DNA of 64,000 bases from Mercenaria mercenaria (lineage: Eukaryota > Mollusca > Bivalvia > Venerida > Veneridae), in assembly GCF_021730395.1 (NCBI RefSeq), contig NW_026461837.1, positions 1 through 64,000 of the forward strand, in the 5' to 3' direction. Below, one piece after another: positions 46,301 to 57,344 of this stretch (within the stretch, counting starts at the first letter, position 1; each line of letters begins with the position of its first letter). The notes under the pieces are model-generated. The model was not told the origin of the DNA and did no database searches. It worked only from the letters and a program-made list of their open reading frames with translations. Made by a program: the position numbers and the translations under genes.

Positions 46301-48518
46301 ATCCGCCGTTTTTAGCTCACCTGTCCCGTAGTGACAAGGTGAGCTTTTGTGATCGTCCGTCGGCGTCGGTCGGCGTCGTCCGTCGTCCGTCCACAATTTC
46401 TTGTGAACACGATTGAGACCACATTTTGCATTCAATTTTAATCAAACTTGCACACAACTTGCAAACTGGCATAATATCTCGGTTCCTTTCAAAAACTGGC
46501 GAGATCCCATCATTGGTTCCAGAGTTATGATCCCTTAAAGGGTCAAAATATGCAATTGTTTGCTTGTGAACACGATAGAGACCATATTTTGCAATCAACT
46601 TTAATCAAACTTGCATACAATTTGTATTGGCATAATATCTCGGTTTCTTTCAAAAACTGGCTATTTTGGCTTTTGCAGCCATATAAAGACTTCATTTATA
46701 GTTTGATTTGAAACAAACTTGCAAACTATCTTTAACAACAATAAACCTTGGATTCCATGATGTATCTGTCAGATCCAATCATGGGTTCTGGAGTACCGGC
46801 CCCAGATTAACCCCTGAAAGAGCCAAAATTTGTTAATTTTTTACCTTGTGAACACGATAGAAGTGACATTTTATATTTGATTTTAACCACACTTACACAC
46901 AACTTAAGTCACAATAAGACCTCAGTTCCTTTCGAAAACCTGCTAGATTCTATCGTAGGTTCTAGAGTTACTGCCCCTGAAAGGGGCAACATTTTCTATT
47001 TTGGCTCTTTCAGCCATATAGAGGTTTTATTTATGCTTTGATTTGATACAAACTTGCACAGAATGATTATCTTGATGATCTCTAGGCCTGGTTCGAATCT
47101 GAGTCATGTCGGGTCAAAAGCTAGGTCATCAGGTCAGATCAAAGGAAAATCTTGTTTACACTCTTCAGACCACATTTATGTACCTATCTTCGTGAAGCTT
47201 GGTCAGAATGTTTATCTTGATGATTCTTAGGCCAACTTCGGAACTGGGTCATATGAGGTCTAAAACTAGGTCACCCAATCATATCAGACGAAAAGCTTGT
47301 TAACACTCTTGTTCATTTGATGTGCATGGAGCGTGGTCAGAATGTTTGTCTGCATGAAATATCGGATGTATTTTTATCTGGGTCATATGTGGTCAAACAC
47401 TAGGTCACCAGGTCAAATCAAAGAATAAACTTGTTTACACCCTAGGGGGGCACATTTTTGATTCTATCTTCATGAAATTTGGACAGAACTTTTGTTATAA
47501 AGTCTTGGACGATTTCAGATCTTGGTCACGTGGAGTCAAAAACTAGGTCACTAGGTCAAATCAAAGGAAAAGATTGTATACACTCTAGAGGCCACTTTTT
47601 TGCTCCAATCTTTCCGAAACTTTGTATGAATGTTTGTTTTCATAAAATTTTGGACGTTTGAATCCGGGTCAGGTGGGGTAAAAAATTAGGTCACTAGGTC
47701 AAATCAAAGAAAATGCTTGTTTAGACTCGAGAGGCCACGTTTTTTGGTACAATCTTAATGAAAATTGGTCAGAATATTTGTCTCCATGAAATCACTAGAT
47801 AAAACATGTTTACACCGTTATGGTGTGTTACTAAGATGAGCGACCTGGGACCATCTTGGCCGTCTTGTTTTGAATTCTTCCTGTCGATATTTATAAACCA
47901 GCACACCTATTGTAAAACAATAGATAGGCCTATTGTAAAACAATAGGTAGGACAATATAATAGGTAGGGCTGAGTGAGATAGACTTGTTTTACTTCTACA
48001 ACTGTTGCGAAAGCTCAATTTAATATTTCCGGTTGCTATTTCTTATATGCTTTTAAACGGAACAACTCCTTTTCTATTTGTTTACAGTATCTACTACTCA
48101 GATGCCAGTGGTAGCTTTCCAATCCTATTTCTTGAAGGAAACCTCCATAGAAAATGGACAGACGTTAATATTTACGAAAACTGTTTACGACAAGGGTCTT
48201 GGCTACAACAACCGAACAGGGGTGTACACAACACCTGTGAGTGGTGCGTATCTATTCAGTGTGCAGCTTTGTATTTTCGTTGACAAGTTTGTGCACGTCG
48301 AAATTGTTCATGAAGATGCCACAATTATAAAAGTGCGTTTAGTGGACGAGGACCAGAGGTACCATTCTTGCAGTACAGTAACCGGTGTTGCCGTCCTCAG
48401 CAAAGGTGAGAGAGTCTGGGTGAAAAGCATCATATCATCGACTGGAGAAAACATCTGGAGAAACCCAGACATAGTATGGAATAGCTTTTCCGGAGTACTT
48501 ATTAATAGAAGTGACTGA
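43372..48518 (+). CDS. C1q domain-containing secreted protein, 236 aa, two exons
   Basis: Exons are 43372-43651 and 48088-48518, joined in phase 1 (donor GTTTGT, acceptor TTGTTTACAG). The leader is MFAHIVLLVTVCAFVSS. The coiled coil starts with PECSRFHYEEKTLEK and is almost identical to that at 8796. The C1q head (about residues 97-234) has GLGYNNRTG, TPVSGAYLFSVQL and a final [10 protein letters not shown], but it is the most diverged head in the window, with different surface residues after VQLC. The 4.4-kb intron holds two tandem arrays and a large dispersed repeat. No other C1q exon lies between the two, so joining them is the simplest reading; a lost intervening gene cannot be excluded. 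An AATAAA at 48564 is only 46 bp past the stop. The product is expected to be secreted and to bind microbial or self patterns, as in other bivalve C1q proteins. Confidence 0.85.
45075..45290. repeat. Short tandem array, unit about 50-60 bp
   Basis: Four diverged units with GTATCTGCA, CGTGTATTCCTAAATGTGTA and CATAAATGACAAT. It lies in the C1q intron just before the 44-bp satellite. Confidence 0.7.
45500..46255. repeat. 44-bp satellite array, about 15 regular units
   Basis: From 45590 the unit AAATCCGTTACATTTTGTCC plus TGGAATCCGTACCACCTTGC and TCAC repeats with only a few variable sites (CGTT/CTTT, CTTGTTC/CTTGCTC/CCTGCTC, AAATCC/GAATCC). Degenerate units precede it from 45500. Each unit looks like two diverged 22-bp halves sharing AATCCGT. 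Because 44 is not a multiple of three, all three plus-strand frames are open for about 245-290 residues with the same peptide repeat. These frames are satellite artefacts, not genes. Confidence 0.93.
46312..47875 (-). repeat. Tandem-cored dispersed repeat, long copy
   Basis: On the minus strand it starts near 47875 with AAGACGGCCAAGATGGTCCC and GGTCGCTCATC. It then has about five units of roughly 142 bp containing TTTGATTTGACCTAGTGACC, the same core as 4540-5222. A second repeat zone (46340-47090) carries AAGTTTGTTTCAAATCAAA-like phrases, then come GGACGACGGACGACGCCG and the terminal stem-loop at 46314-46345 (AGCTCACCTTGTC, then GACAGGTGAGCT). It is the most complete copy of this family in the window and sits in the C1q intron. 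Confidence 0.78.
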
Positions 48519-48569
48519 TTACATTCTAAGCTGCATGTTGACATCTTCATGTTGGTTGTTAACAATAAA

Positions 48570-49490
48570 AGAATCACTAATAGATATTGCCATCGTATTT
48601 GGTCTCCTACGGGTTGAAAAAAATTTTCGGAGACTATAAGTTTACTTCTCGTCTATTTTCCCTTCATTTTTGACAATATACTCTTGTAACTTGGCAAAAA
48701 CATTAACCGCAACAAGACGATTGTCGCTCGAAAGAACTAGATCTTCAGCTCTAACGGTCAATATCACCTCTCATGGCCAGAAACTTTTTGTCATTCTTCT
48801 TGTCCAGTTAATAATTAAATTAAATTAATTAGAGCATTAATAAATTCACTATCTAATAGTTAATTACTAGTAATTACAAATTGATTTCATAATGGCAAAG
48901 TTTAATTTATGTTAGTTTGAAATACCTTTTTTTGAGAAAGAAACTGAAAAAAACTTGGTAATGTTCAAATCTTTTATTGTAGACTTTCATACAATTAGAA
49001 TATTCCAAGCCCATAAATTAGGATAATAGGGTTCATAACTTCATAATTGTGTGAAGTCTGCATGCTTTGAACCAGGTAAATATGGCATGTTCTGTTGGCG
49101 GCTATTTCATGGCGTGTGTTGCACTCGCTGAAGTAATAGCAACAAAGGAAAATCAAGGAAGAGAAAAAGTGATTGTGTCTATAAATACAGATCTACTCTA
49201 GGCAAGCGATTGCGCAAACCTCAAAGCTTATAGAAACAAATCATTTGAAAACTACGAACATATTATTGGCAAATAAGCATGTTTGTTCAAATTAACAATT
49301 TCTGTGTGTGTGCATGCGTGCGTGTGTGCGTGCGTGCGCGTGTGTGTTCGGGTTTAGCAACTTTTTCAACTATTTCAGTCGTCTACATGTACATGTAGCA
49401 GTGAGCATGAAGTGCTGCCTCACTGGAATATCACAGTTACATCACAATAATATCACAATGACATCGGGCTGAATAGTCCTGGAATTATCG
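48570..49490. other. Intergenic DNA with a GT/GC microsatellite
   Basis: 49303-49348 is an alternating purine-pyrimidine run (GTGTGTGCATGCGTGCGTGT and on) that could adopt Z-DNA. Nothing else is recognised. Confidence 0.6.
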
Positions 49491-49724
49491 TCTTAAAGCG
49501 ACTAACCAACACATCGTGGTGTCAGATTTCAAAAAAAAATCAAACTTTTGCTATATTAACATATGTGCTGCATATTCGATGTTCTAACAATGTATTTTGC
49601 ATCAAATTCTGTTGAAAATCGTTGTTTTCCTAATACAATTAAGATAAAAACATTCGTCTACAATTTCAGATAAGGGTTTCCCGGTTTATAAAAAACGGAA
49701 TTCCCGTCAGCAAACATCAAGTTA

Positions 49725-49846
49725 GGTTATTTAACATTGTTCTGTACAATACGGAGATATATTTGGACGAGTACCCAGCTGAGAAAACCATATTGGACGA
49801 GCCGTCCAAATATATCTCGTATTGTACAGTACAATGTTAAATAACC
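49725..49846. repeat. Near-perfect 120-bp palindrome
   Basis: GGTTATTTAACATTGTTCTG, TACAATACGGAGATATATTT and GGACG on the left pair with CGTCCAAATATATCTCGTAT, TGTACAGTACAATGTTAAAT and AACC on the right, around a short centre. It would form a long hairpin or cruciform. Confidence 0.85.
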
Positions 49847-50099
49847 TTTTTATTCTATATCTTTTTACCTTACTATAATAATAGTTTACATTAAAAATGT
49901 TTCACTGAATACTTTATTCCTGCCTTTTCTAGTTTTTCCCAGCTTGGTATGAGTGCAAATATATATTATACAGAAAAATGTTAGACCTTAAATAACCTTT
50001 TTATTCTATATTTATTTCACTCCATACGTAATATACGTAATTCATTGAATGTTGTTTTTTCTGCGTATCATCATTAAAAAAGTATATGGTGCAACCTCC

Positions 50100-50400
50100 C
50101 TACAGCAGCCATTTGGCGATTTGGGTGGTGATAATACTTGGCTGAGACGTTATGCCCACAAACATTGTCAGCAAGTTTGGTGAAGATCGGATGAAAACTG
50201 TTCGAAGAGCGTACAAGGCTAAATTCCCCGTTTTTCGAGTAGTTCAAGGACTATAATCAAAGAGTGCCTGGTACAATTTGGCTGGTTATCGAAATTGGCC
50301 GAGATGTAATGCCCACAAACATTGTCAGCAAGTTTGGTGAAGATCCGACGAAAACTGAATTATAGAGCAGACATGTTTTGGATGCTGACCGCCCGTCCGC
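50100..50400 (+). repeat. Tandem-cored bivalve-type repeat, two units
   Basis: Two units of about 165 bp share CACAAACATTGTCAGCAAGT, TTGGTGAAGATCGGATGAAA and GTGCCTGGTACAATTTGGCT, and end with GACCGCCCGTCCGC. Confidence 0.65.
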
Positions 50401-51505
50401 TGCCATTCATAATCTTCTCCATTTTATTTCTTAACCGTTAAATAAAAACTGCTGAGGTAGCTATTCAGACAGTCAGGGCTGATACCAATTTCTAGGTTTC
50501 GTCTGGAACGGCTTCTTTTAGCGACTTTTCAAATATTCCAACAACTGATGATCCTTTTTACTGTATTTTTAAGTTTTTGATTATTAACGGATGTTTTAAT
50601 ATCTAAATCAGATATCATTGTTATCCCTTGAATCGTTTTTGTGTGTTGTAAACTAAAAAACTCAAATTAAATCCAGATTTCAAGACGCATAATCAAACTC
50701 TGTACATAGAGCGCCTACTTCATCCGATTTACATTCGGAACATTTTCACGCGTTTCGGGCTTTATCGTATGTTTAACATGGGACTGTTGAACCGTCCAAG
50801 TACAGAAAATACAGGATTTTTTGTACGCGCGTGCGTCCAAATACAGAAAATACAGAAATTGTGTACGCACGTGCATCCAAATACCAATATATATTGTACG
50901 GTCACGTGTTGCAAATGAACGTTCGCGATTGGATAGATAAAATAGGTATAGAATAATGTGCGCTATAATTCAAAATCAATTAGTGAGGCGTGACTTATCC
51001 GCTATCCTCGGTGTTTACAGCAGTATTGTTATGAGCTAAAAGTGCAGACACGCCTCGATGCATAAAGTTGATCTATACTGAGGTGAGCGATGTTTGTGTA
51101 CTTTTAATAATGGAACGGTCCGTTATTTAGGTAATGTTATCAAGTACAATAGTGTTCTTACCTCAATACGGCCAAGTAACTCATGCTGACCTCTAATCAG
51201 TAGATGAGTATATAAGTTGAACCATCAAACTAAATGATTTGCTGCTCACGTGATGATAGCGTCTAAAAATACTGTCGCGTCTCGTTCTATATTTATCAAT
51301 GTTTACAAAATAAAGTGTTGTAACGGTTTATAAAGGTTCATGAGAAAAAGACTGCTAAAATTCGAACGTTCCCGTATTTCTGGAAACTATAAACTGGTCA
51401 ACCATTGTTTCATATAAATATATGAAATAGTGGCGGCATTTTGCCTTTCGGTGATAAACTATTTTAAAAATTACAAATCACAATGTATGTGTTAGTCGCT
51501 TTTAA

Positions 51506-52899
51506 ATTAAGGTGATGTCACTTTTTGAATTTCCGGTGAATAACAAAAAACCAAAGAATATTCAGTTCTTTCCAAAAACTGTTATATTATGATTCAACCA
51601 AATAGTTTCCATTGTCTACCAGAAAGGAACAATTCTTATATCTTAATATTGAGATTTGATACCTTTATAACAGACAGTAGACTAAAACAATAGACATTCA
51701 TATGTGACGTCGGGGAGCTCAGCAAAGCAATTTCAAGCATAAATATTAATGTGGAATGTAAAGTAAGTTACACACTACAATATCCGTCCAAGATACTTTC
51801 AAAAACAATGCATTTGCAGAATAGAGAGATAAAAGTAATTTTGACAGCTCGTGAAAACTAATGACAAATTTTGACAGGTATATGATGACTCATGACCTAA
51901 TTAATTTTTTTCTGTTATTTCTAACTTCCAGTTTGATTTTCATAAAATGGGTATTCTTTATTGTAGCTTACAACTCGTACATTAAAACAATAAATGAATA
52001 TATTGTTACCTCACTGTCGTTTTGTCTATCCATCTCTATTGTTTCAGTCATTTGTCAGTAATTAGAGCAACTCACAGTGTTGCAATCATACAAAACACAT
52101 CCCTTATTTTCACATAGATATTGAGGATTTATCTAATGAGCAGATGTATTGGAAACACAGTTTCAATACCGACTGTGTATTGTAATAATGCTAAACTATC
52201 TCAGCCGTGACATCTCCTTAATGCATTGTGAGCGACCACCTATACACGAATAGGGCATTCCGCCACTGGGCTAACGAGATTTTACAAATCTTTAACTAGG
52301 TGCATTGTATATTGGTAACTGCATATTATCAATTGATAGTGTAACTCCATTGAGTCATGCAAAAGTGCACCTACCCTCATAAGAAAAAGATCACCACAGA
52401 ATAATTAAATTTATGTCATTTGATAGAAACAACAGTGTTTTAAATAGAATGTTCCTGAAATATTAGATAATCAGTTAATTGGTGGGGTTAAACGGGCCGT
52501 TTGTGCTTTACCTTGATAGAATATCATCCTTTTGTACGTTCATCTTGTTGATAATGCAAAAACCAATAATAATTACTTTATCTTACCTTACACGTGTACT
52601 TGATACTTGAAAAAAATTCTTTTGAAATTTGACAAATGTATTAAATATATGAACAAATACTTCAATAAGGCAAGTGTACTTCGACCTTGTTGAATATTTC
52701 TCGTCCTTTTTGAGTTCCTTTAACATGTCTGCATTAAAGAGCTCAATACAAGCCGGTGTTTTGGGCGGTCGGGGTCGGCGGGGTGTCGTTAGAATATTCT
52801 ATGCTTCCAAAGGATCTTCTTATAGGTTTGATTGTCATTCGTTGCAATCACAGGTTGGACATTACGTTTTGTAAAATCGACCTTTACATTGGAGTCCAG
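51506..52899. other. Intergenic DNA, nothing recognised
   Basis: AT-rich with no supported gene. The open frame at 52674-52874 lies just before the LINE remnant and has no recognisable motif. Confidence 0.45.
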
Positions 52900-54075
52900 A
52901 CCCCATCAAGATACCCGGCGTCTATTTTTAGCTAAATGTAATGAAGTTTGGAATTTAAACGCACCTAGAATAGAACAAACATGTAGGAGCATAACAAGTG
53001 TTTGGTCAAAAAGAAATCTCACTTTTGGAAAGGTAGCTATTGTAAAATTTCCCGTTACACATCTGTTTATTTCTCTCCTAAATTCTGCCGATGAATTTAT
53101 CAACAAATGGAAAGCATCGCTTACAATTTTTATGGAATAACGGACTGGAGAGATTAAAAGAACAATGGCTACGAACAAGATAGAATCTGGAGGATAAAAA
53201 ATAATTCCTTAGGTCCACATTACTGTAAGGTTTAATTTAGGAATACGGATACACTAAACAAATTCTGGAAAGACCTATTTGACAGATGGGCCAAACTTAA
53301 GAAATGCTTCGAAGTTAAGACCACACTTCAATATCTGGTATAACATAACATAGATTTACTTGACTTAAGGTTTGCACAATATACGCAAGACAAAGAATGA
53401 TATATGTACTGTAGTACTATAGTGTGGACTATAGCACATCGTTTTAGCTCTTGTCCAGTTATTCATAGATTTTTGTCCAGAAATAAACAACAACAGAAAG
53501 GACGTGTGAGGAGTATAATATCTATATTAATACACAGAAGAAAACATTTATAAATCAAAATTAAGAGAACATTACAGGTTTTACCATTCTTTCCTGTTTT
53601 TACCACATATTTAAAATAAGAATTTAAAATGAAAAATACATATCTAAACTAACTTATAATTTCAAGATCTTAAATAAAAACTGTGTGAAAAAAACTAAAT
53701 ATCTAGTTAGATTTCCACAACAAGAAAGACATGAAATAACTATTTCGAGAAAATAACATAGACACTGTTTGAAACAACTTCAGAATACGATAGTAGAATA
53801 GGACTTGTCTTTTTATTTCAAAAATTTATTCTTCATCTTCCATCTTGTTTTCCCAAACAACTTCTTCCTTTTTGTTTTCCTCATAAGACAGTTTAAATGA
53901 ATTGTTTTGATGTGTAAGTACTCCATTTATTTGTTAAATATAAAAAATCATTTGTGTTATAAAGTACATTGTGAGTGACATTTGGTGTGGTTCACCGACC
54001 CCTATGGAACCAAATACGGGGACAATAAACGGGGATACTACCTTGGCCACAAACTGAAAATAAATAAATAAACAG
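52900..54075 (+). mobile_element. Non-LTR retrotransposon (LINE) remnant
   Basis: The frame 52832-53140 carries VWSKRNLTFGKVAIVKFP then THLFISLLNSADEFINKWK, the pattern that follows the reverse-transcriptase core in many LINE ORF2 proteins (WxKRNLTLxGKixViK, then lP.P.e.i..). Past its stop (TAA at 53138), other frames continue with a FLWNN-like and a WKDLFDRWAKL-like phrase. The copy is therefore 5'-truncated and frameshifted. A GAAAATAAATAAATAAA stretch at 54056-54073 may be the 3' tail. Clade not assigned. Confidence 0.65.
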
Positions 54076-56640
54076 TAAGAGATTATAATAGATATTGCTT
54101 CTATTTCCTTCTCCTAATAAAACATTTTAAATAGTTTGTTTGAAAACCTAAATTGCTCTAGGGTGAATATATTAATATTGCACACAACTATTTCATTGGT
54201 GGATAACCCTACTACAAATAATTGTTTCATCACTTGTATTTCAAAATTTCTAGTTTACTACTACCGTTTTATGGTTTTTTGATTAAGTGATTCATAAACA
54301 TGTGCGTAAGATTAAAGATATTAGTTTAGGTGTTTATGTTTTATTTTAACAAGGATAAACATACGCTTTTAACATTAACAATTAAATTTTATTAATGTAA
54401 TATTTTTGATGTCTTTAAAATCGACCAAATACACTAAATGCGGTTTGATAGTTTATTTAAGTCTCATCCAATTTATCTCTAACAACTAACTGGGTCTCCA
54501 ATGAGATGCATTCCGTAATTGCCGGGTCATTTTCCTCTTATTGGGTCTTTATTTGCCATTTGTTGGGTCTCTTTAAACAATACATAGACCCAATATATAT
54601 ATAAAATTATAAAATGACTTCACACGCTTGCTTGGATTTTCTTAAATTTTAATAGAAAAGTCACAAACTAGTTTCGCCGTGAATGGATCATCAGTGTTTC
54701 TAAATATATATAACAATAAATGAATGGGTATTATTGTTATATATTAAGACACACTGATGAGTCTTAAAAAGCAAATATCATCCATGATCAGATCAAGGGT
54801 GAACTGGTTAGCGATGATAATCTCAACTAAGATAAAAACTTTCATTTATATATTTCTGTAAAAGTGGTTGTTTACATCTATATACACTAAAATAATTATC
54901 AACTTAAAAAAGTGGTACCGTATGAATAAACCAGCCGACACAGCAAGTATATTAACCTTAGTGTAGTAAATGTGTTCCTTAAAGTTATATATCATGCTAT
55001 TTTGGGATAACGTTTACATACAATACAATTAAACAATTTAACTGTTTGTTTTATTAAAATCATATAATCGTTTGCTATTTGATCCTTCAAAGCAGGTTTA
55101 AGTTTTCCTCTTGGGCGTGATGTCTGCTTAAAGAAAGGAAAGAAGAATTGCCGATAATTGGAAGGCGTTTAATCTGGCTGATAAAAAGAACAAACTATTG
55201 CTATTTTAATAATAGAATAAAAATTAAAATCAGCACAAAATAATCTAGGAAGTGGCCATATTACCTAGTTTGTGTCAGCTTAATATAAAGACCCGTGACA
55301 AAATAAGTAACTATATATATATGAACCATATGTTCATTGTCCAGAAAAAGTGCAAAACTATATTTTATCACTGTTTTGGAGTGGATCTGTGGTCCAGTGA
55401 TAAGGCATCGTTTGAATCCCATTCCTCGTCTTAAAACCACCATTAGACTACTAGTGATTTCGAGTCTTTCGAGGATGAGGGTGGAGGGGGGAATTGGGGC
55501 GCAGCTTTAAATCAAAGCAAGTTCTTTACTAGTTCTACATTTTAGAACTAAGGAAAGCGTCTTTTAGTCTTCTACACATTGCACTATTTATTCATTAAAA
55601 GAGGTGTCGCCTACTTGGACAATTAGAAAATCACACAATAACCGTTACTTTACTACCTAAATTTTTTTACGCAGCATCACAACACCATATCCTCCAATAT
55701 AGTAGTGATACGCTTTTCAACCATGTAAAATAAACAACAAAAAACAAGAGCAACATTTTCTCTTCCTGAATGCTACTGCATCTTTATTGGATGAAATCAG
55801 TATGCTATCTTAAAATGAATCAAATAAACAACTAAAAGGAAGAAGGTCGATAATGACATAAATGACATAAAAATTATTAAGACTAGCAATTTTTCATACA
55901 TTCATTTTATATTCATTGTTGCAATCTTACAACATAGTGAAGGAACGCATCAAATGTAAGTCTTTTCTGTTATCTAATCGTTTACCATGAAATCAAATAT
56001 GTTTTACGTAGAAATGATTGATTTTAGACAAGTTCACTGCATTGGAATATAATGTTTAACTATACGTTGAACAGCATAAGGAAAATATAGTTACAATACT
56101 GTGCATTATTGTTTCTAACAGGGTAAATTCATTTTTCACAATGTGGTTTACAAAAAAATAAAGACTGGATAGGTTAGACAATATGCTTCTAACAGTATCT
56201 ATATATTTTCAAAATATTTCTTTGTCTTACCATTTACCTAATTTCACAAATGTTTTTTGTTGTTGTTGTTTTGCCTGACACTTTAGTTCAAATCAAACGA
56301 GTGATGTTTTGATAAAATTGTATATTGTATTTGCCGAGCAAAATAATTTCGTTTGATGCTAAAAATGAAACAACGTTTCCTTTTTGCGAAATTGGTCGAT
56401 GGTATACCAGTAGATGTAATTTGCAGATATTTTAGTCTCACTTATGTTAAACATTAGTATAATAATCGGGCCGCTGTCTAGTTAATAGTAGGACAGTAGT
56501 ATATGAAGCTACAGACATACTCTTAATTATTAAGCAATCTTGTTTAAACCCTAATGATAAGTGAGAAACATTAAAACAAAATTTCTTAAATATTAAATAG
56601 TAATTGCAAGTGGACTGTTGAAAATAAACAAAAAAAACAT
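54076..56640. other. Intergenic DNA with one hairpin and a weak tRNA-like motif
   Basis: Between 54480 and 54600 the word TGGGTCT recurs three times. TGTGGTCCAGTGATAAGGCA at 55389 resembles an A-box head but has no convincing B box. No gene is supported. Confidence 0.45.
54689..54759. repeat. Hairpin with about 30-bp arms
   Basis: CATCAGTGTTTCTAAATATA and TATAACAATAA pair with TTATTGTTATATATTAAGAC and ACACTGATG around a loop of about 11 bases. Probably a small foldback element. Confidence 0.75.
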
Positions 56641-56855
56641 GTTGGGTTTAACGCCTCATCGACACAATTTAAGGTCATATTGCGATTTTCCAGCTTTGAT
56701 GACGAAGAAAGACACCAGGTACCGCTCCATGCATTATGGCACCTAGGTACAACCATAACCTTCCGTAAGCCAGCTGGATAGCTTCCTTATATGAAGACTT
56801 CAACGCCCCGAGTGAGGGGCAAGTGGTTTGAAGTCAGCGGAGAGGTTAAATCCGG
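56641..56855 (-). mobile_element. SINE fragment upstream of PGRP
   Basis: It has GGTTTAACGCCTCATCGACA, TCCGTAAGCCAGCTGGATAG and CAACGCCCCGAGTGAGGGGC, phrases of a SINE I recall as common in bivalves with its tRNA head on the minus strand. The head itself is lost here. A shorter relative is at 58290-58385. Confidence 0.6.
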
Positions 56856-56904
56856 TAAAAAGGCAGCCCCTAACTTCATAATATTCTGTTAGCGTTAAGA
56901 AATA

Positions 56905-57074
56905 CTGTTTAAACTCGATATCTCGAACTCGTTCATCTAAAACTTCCGATTATTTCGAAGACATTACTAAGTCCTGTCCCGAAATCACTTTAAATATCAT
57001 TTAAAGTCGATTTTCGGTTATCCCAAAGTAAAACGGTCGGTCCCTTGGATTTCGAGGTATTTGAGTTTCAACTG
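56905..57074. mobile_element. pogo/Tigger-like MITE, about 170 bp
   Basis: Ends CTGTTTAAACTCGATATCTC and ATTTCGAGGTATTTGAGTTT plus CAACTG are imperfect inverted copies, flanked by TA on both sides. They resemble the CAGTTGAAACTCG terminus of pogo-type Tc1/mariner elements. No coding capacity. Confidence 0.65.
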
Positions 57075-57110
57075 TACTTGTTCAAGTTTGATCATGATAC
57101 TGAGTTATAT

Positions 57111-57320
57111 TAACCCTTACCCTGCTATATTTCTATAATGAACTTGTCCATCTTTCAATTTGGACAGTTCAATTACTGTTAAAAGGGGTGCATACCAAAA
57201 GAATACTGGCTGAATAGCGAACAGTGCAGATAATTATCAGACTGCACATCCGTGCAGTCTGATCTTGAACTGCACTTGTCGCAAAGGCAGAATTAATTGT
57301 GTCCAGCCTGTTAAGGGTTA
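57111..57320. mobile_element. 210-bp MITE ending 24 bp before the PGRP start codon
   Basis: Ends TAACCCTTACCCTGC and CAGCCTGTTAAGGGTTA are inverted copies with TA at the outer edge. The middle contains the stem-loop CAGACTGCACATCCGTGCAG and TCTG. I recall this repeat (CTGGCTGAATAGCGAACAGT) as frequent in bivalve genomes. Confidence 0.75.
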
Positions 57321-57344
57321 AATGTGTTTGATTCCAGATTTAAA

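Larger units (their letters stand above)
49493..51505. mobile_element. 2-kb element with short terminal inverted repeats
   Basis: Ends are TTAAAGCGACTAAC (left) and GTTAGTCGCTTTTAA (right), with TTAA or TA at both junctions. It contains a nested foldback at 49725-49846 and tandem units at 50100-50400. No transposase is recognised. TTAA junctions would fit piggyBac or Kolobok, but this is unproven. Confidence 0.5.

Noticed and set aside
45395-46331. Three overlapping long open frames (245-287 aa)
   Set aside because: They are the three readings of the 44-bp satellite and have no start context, splice context or family resemblance.
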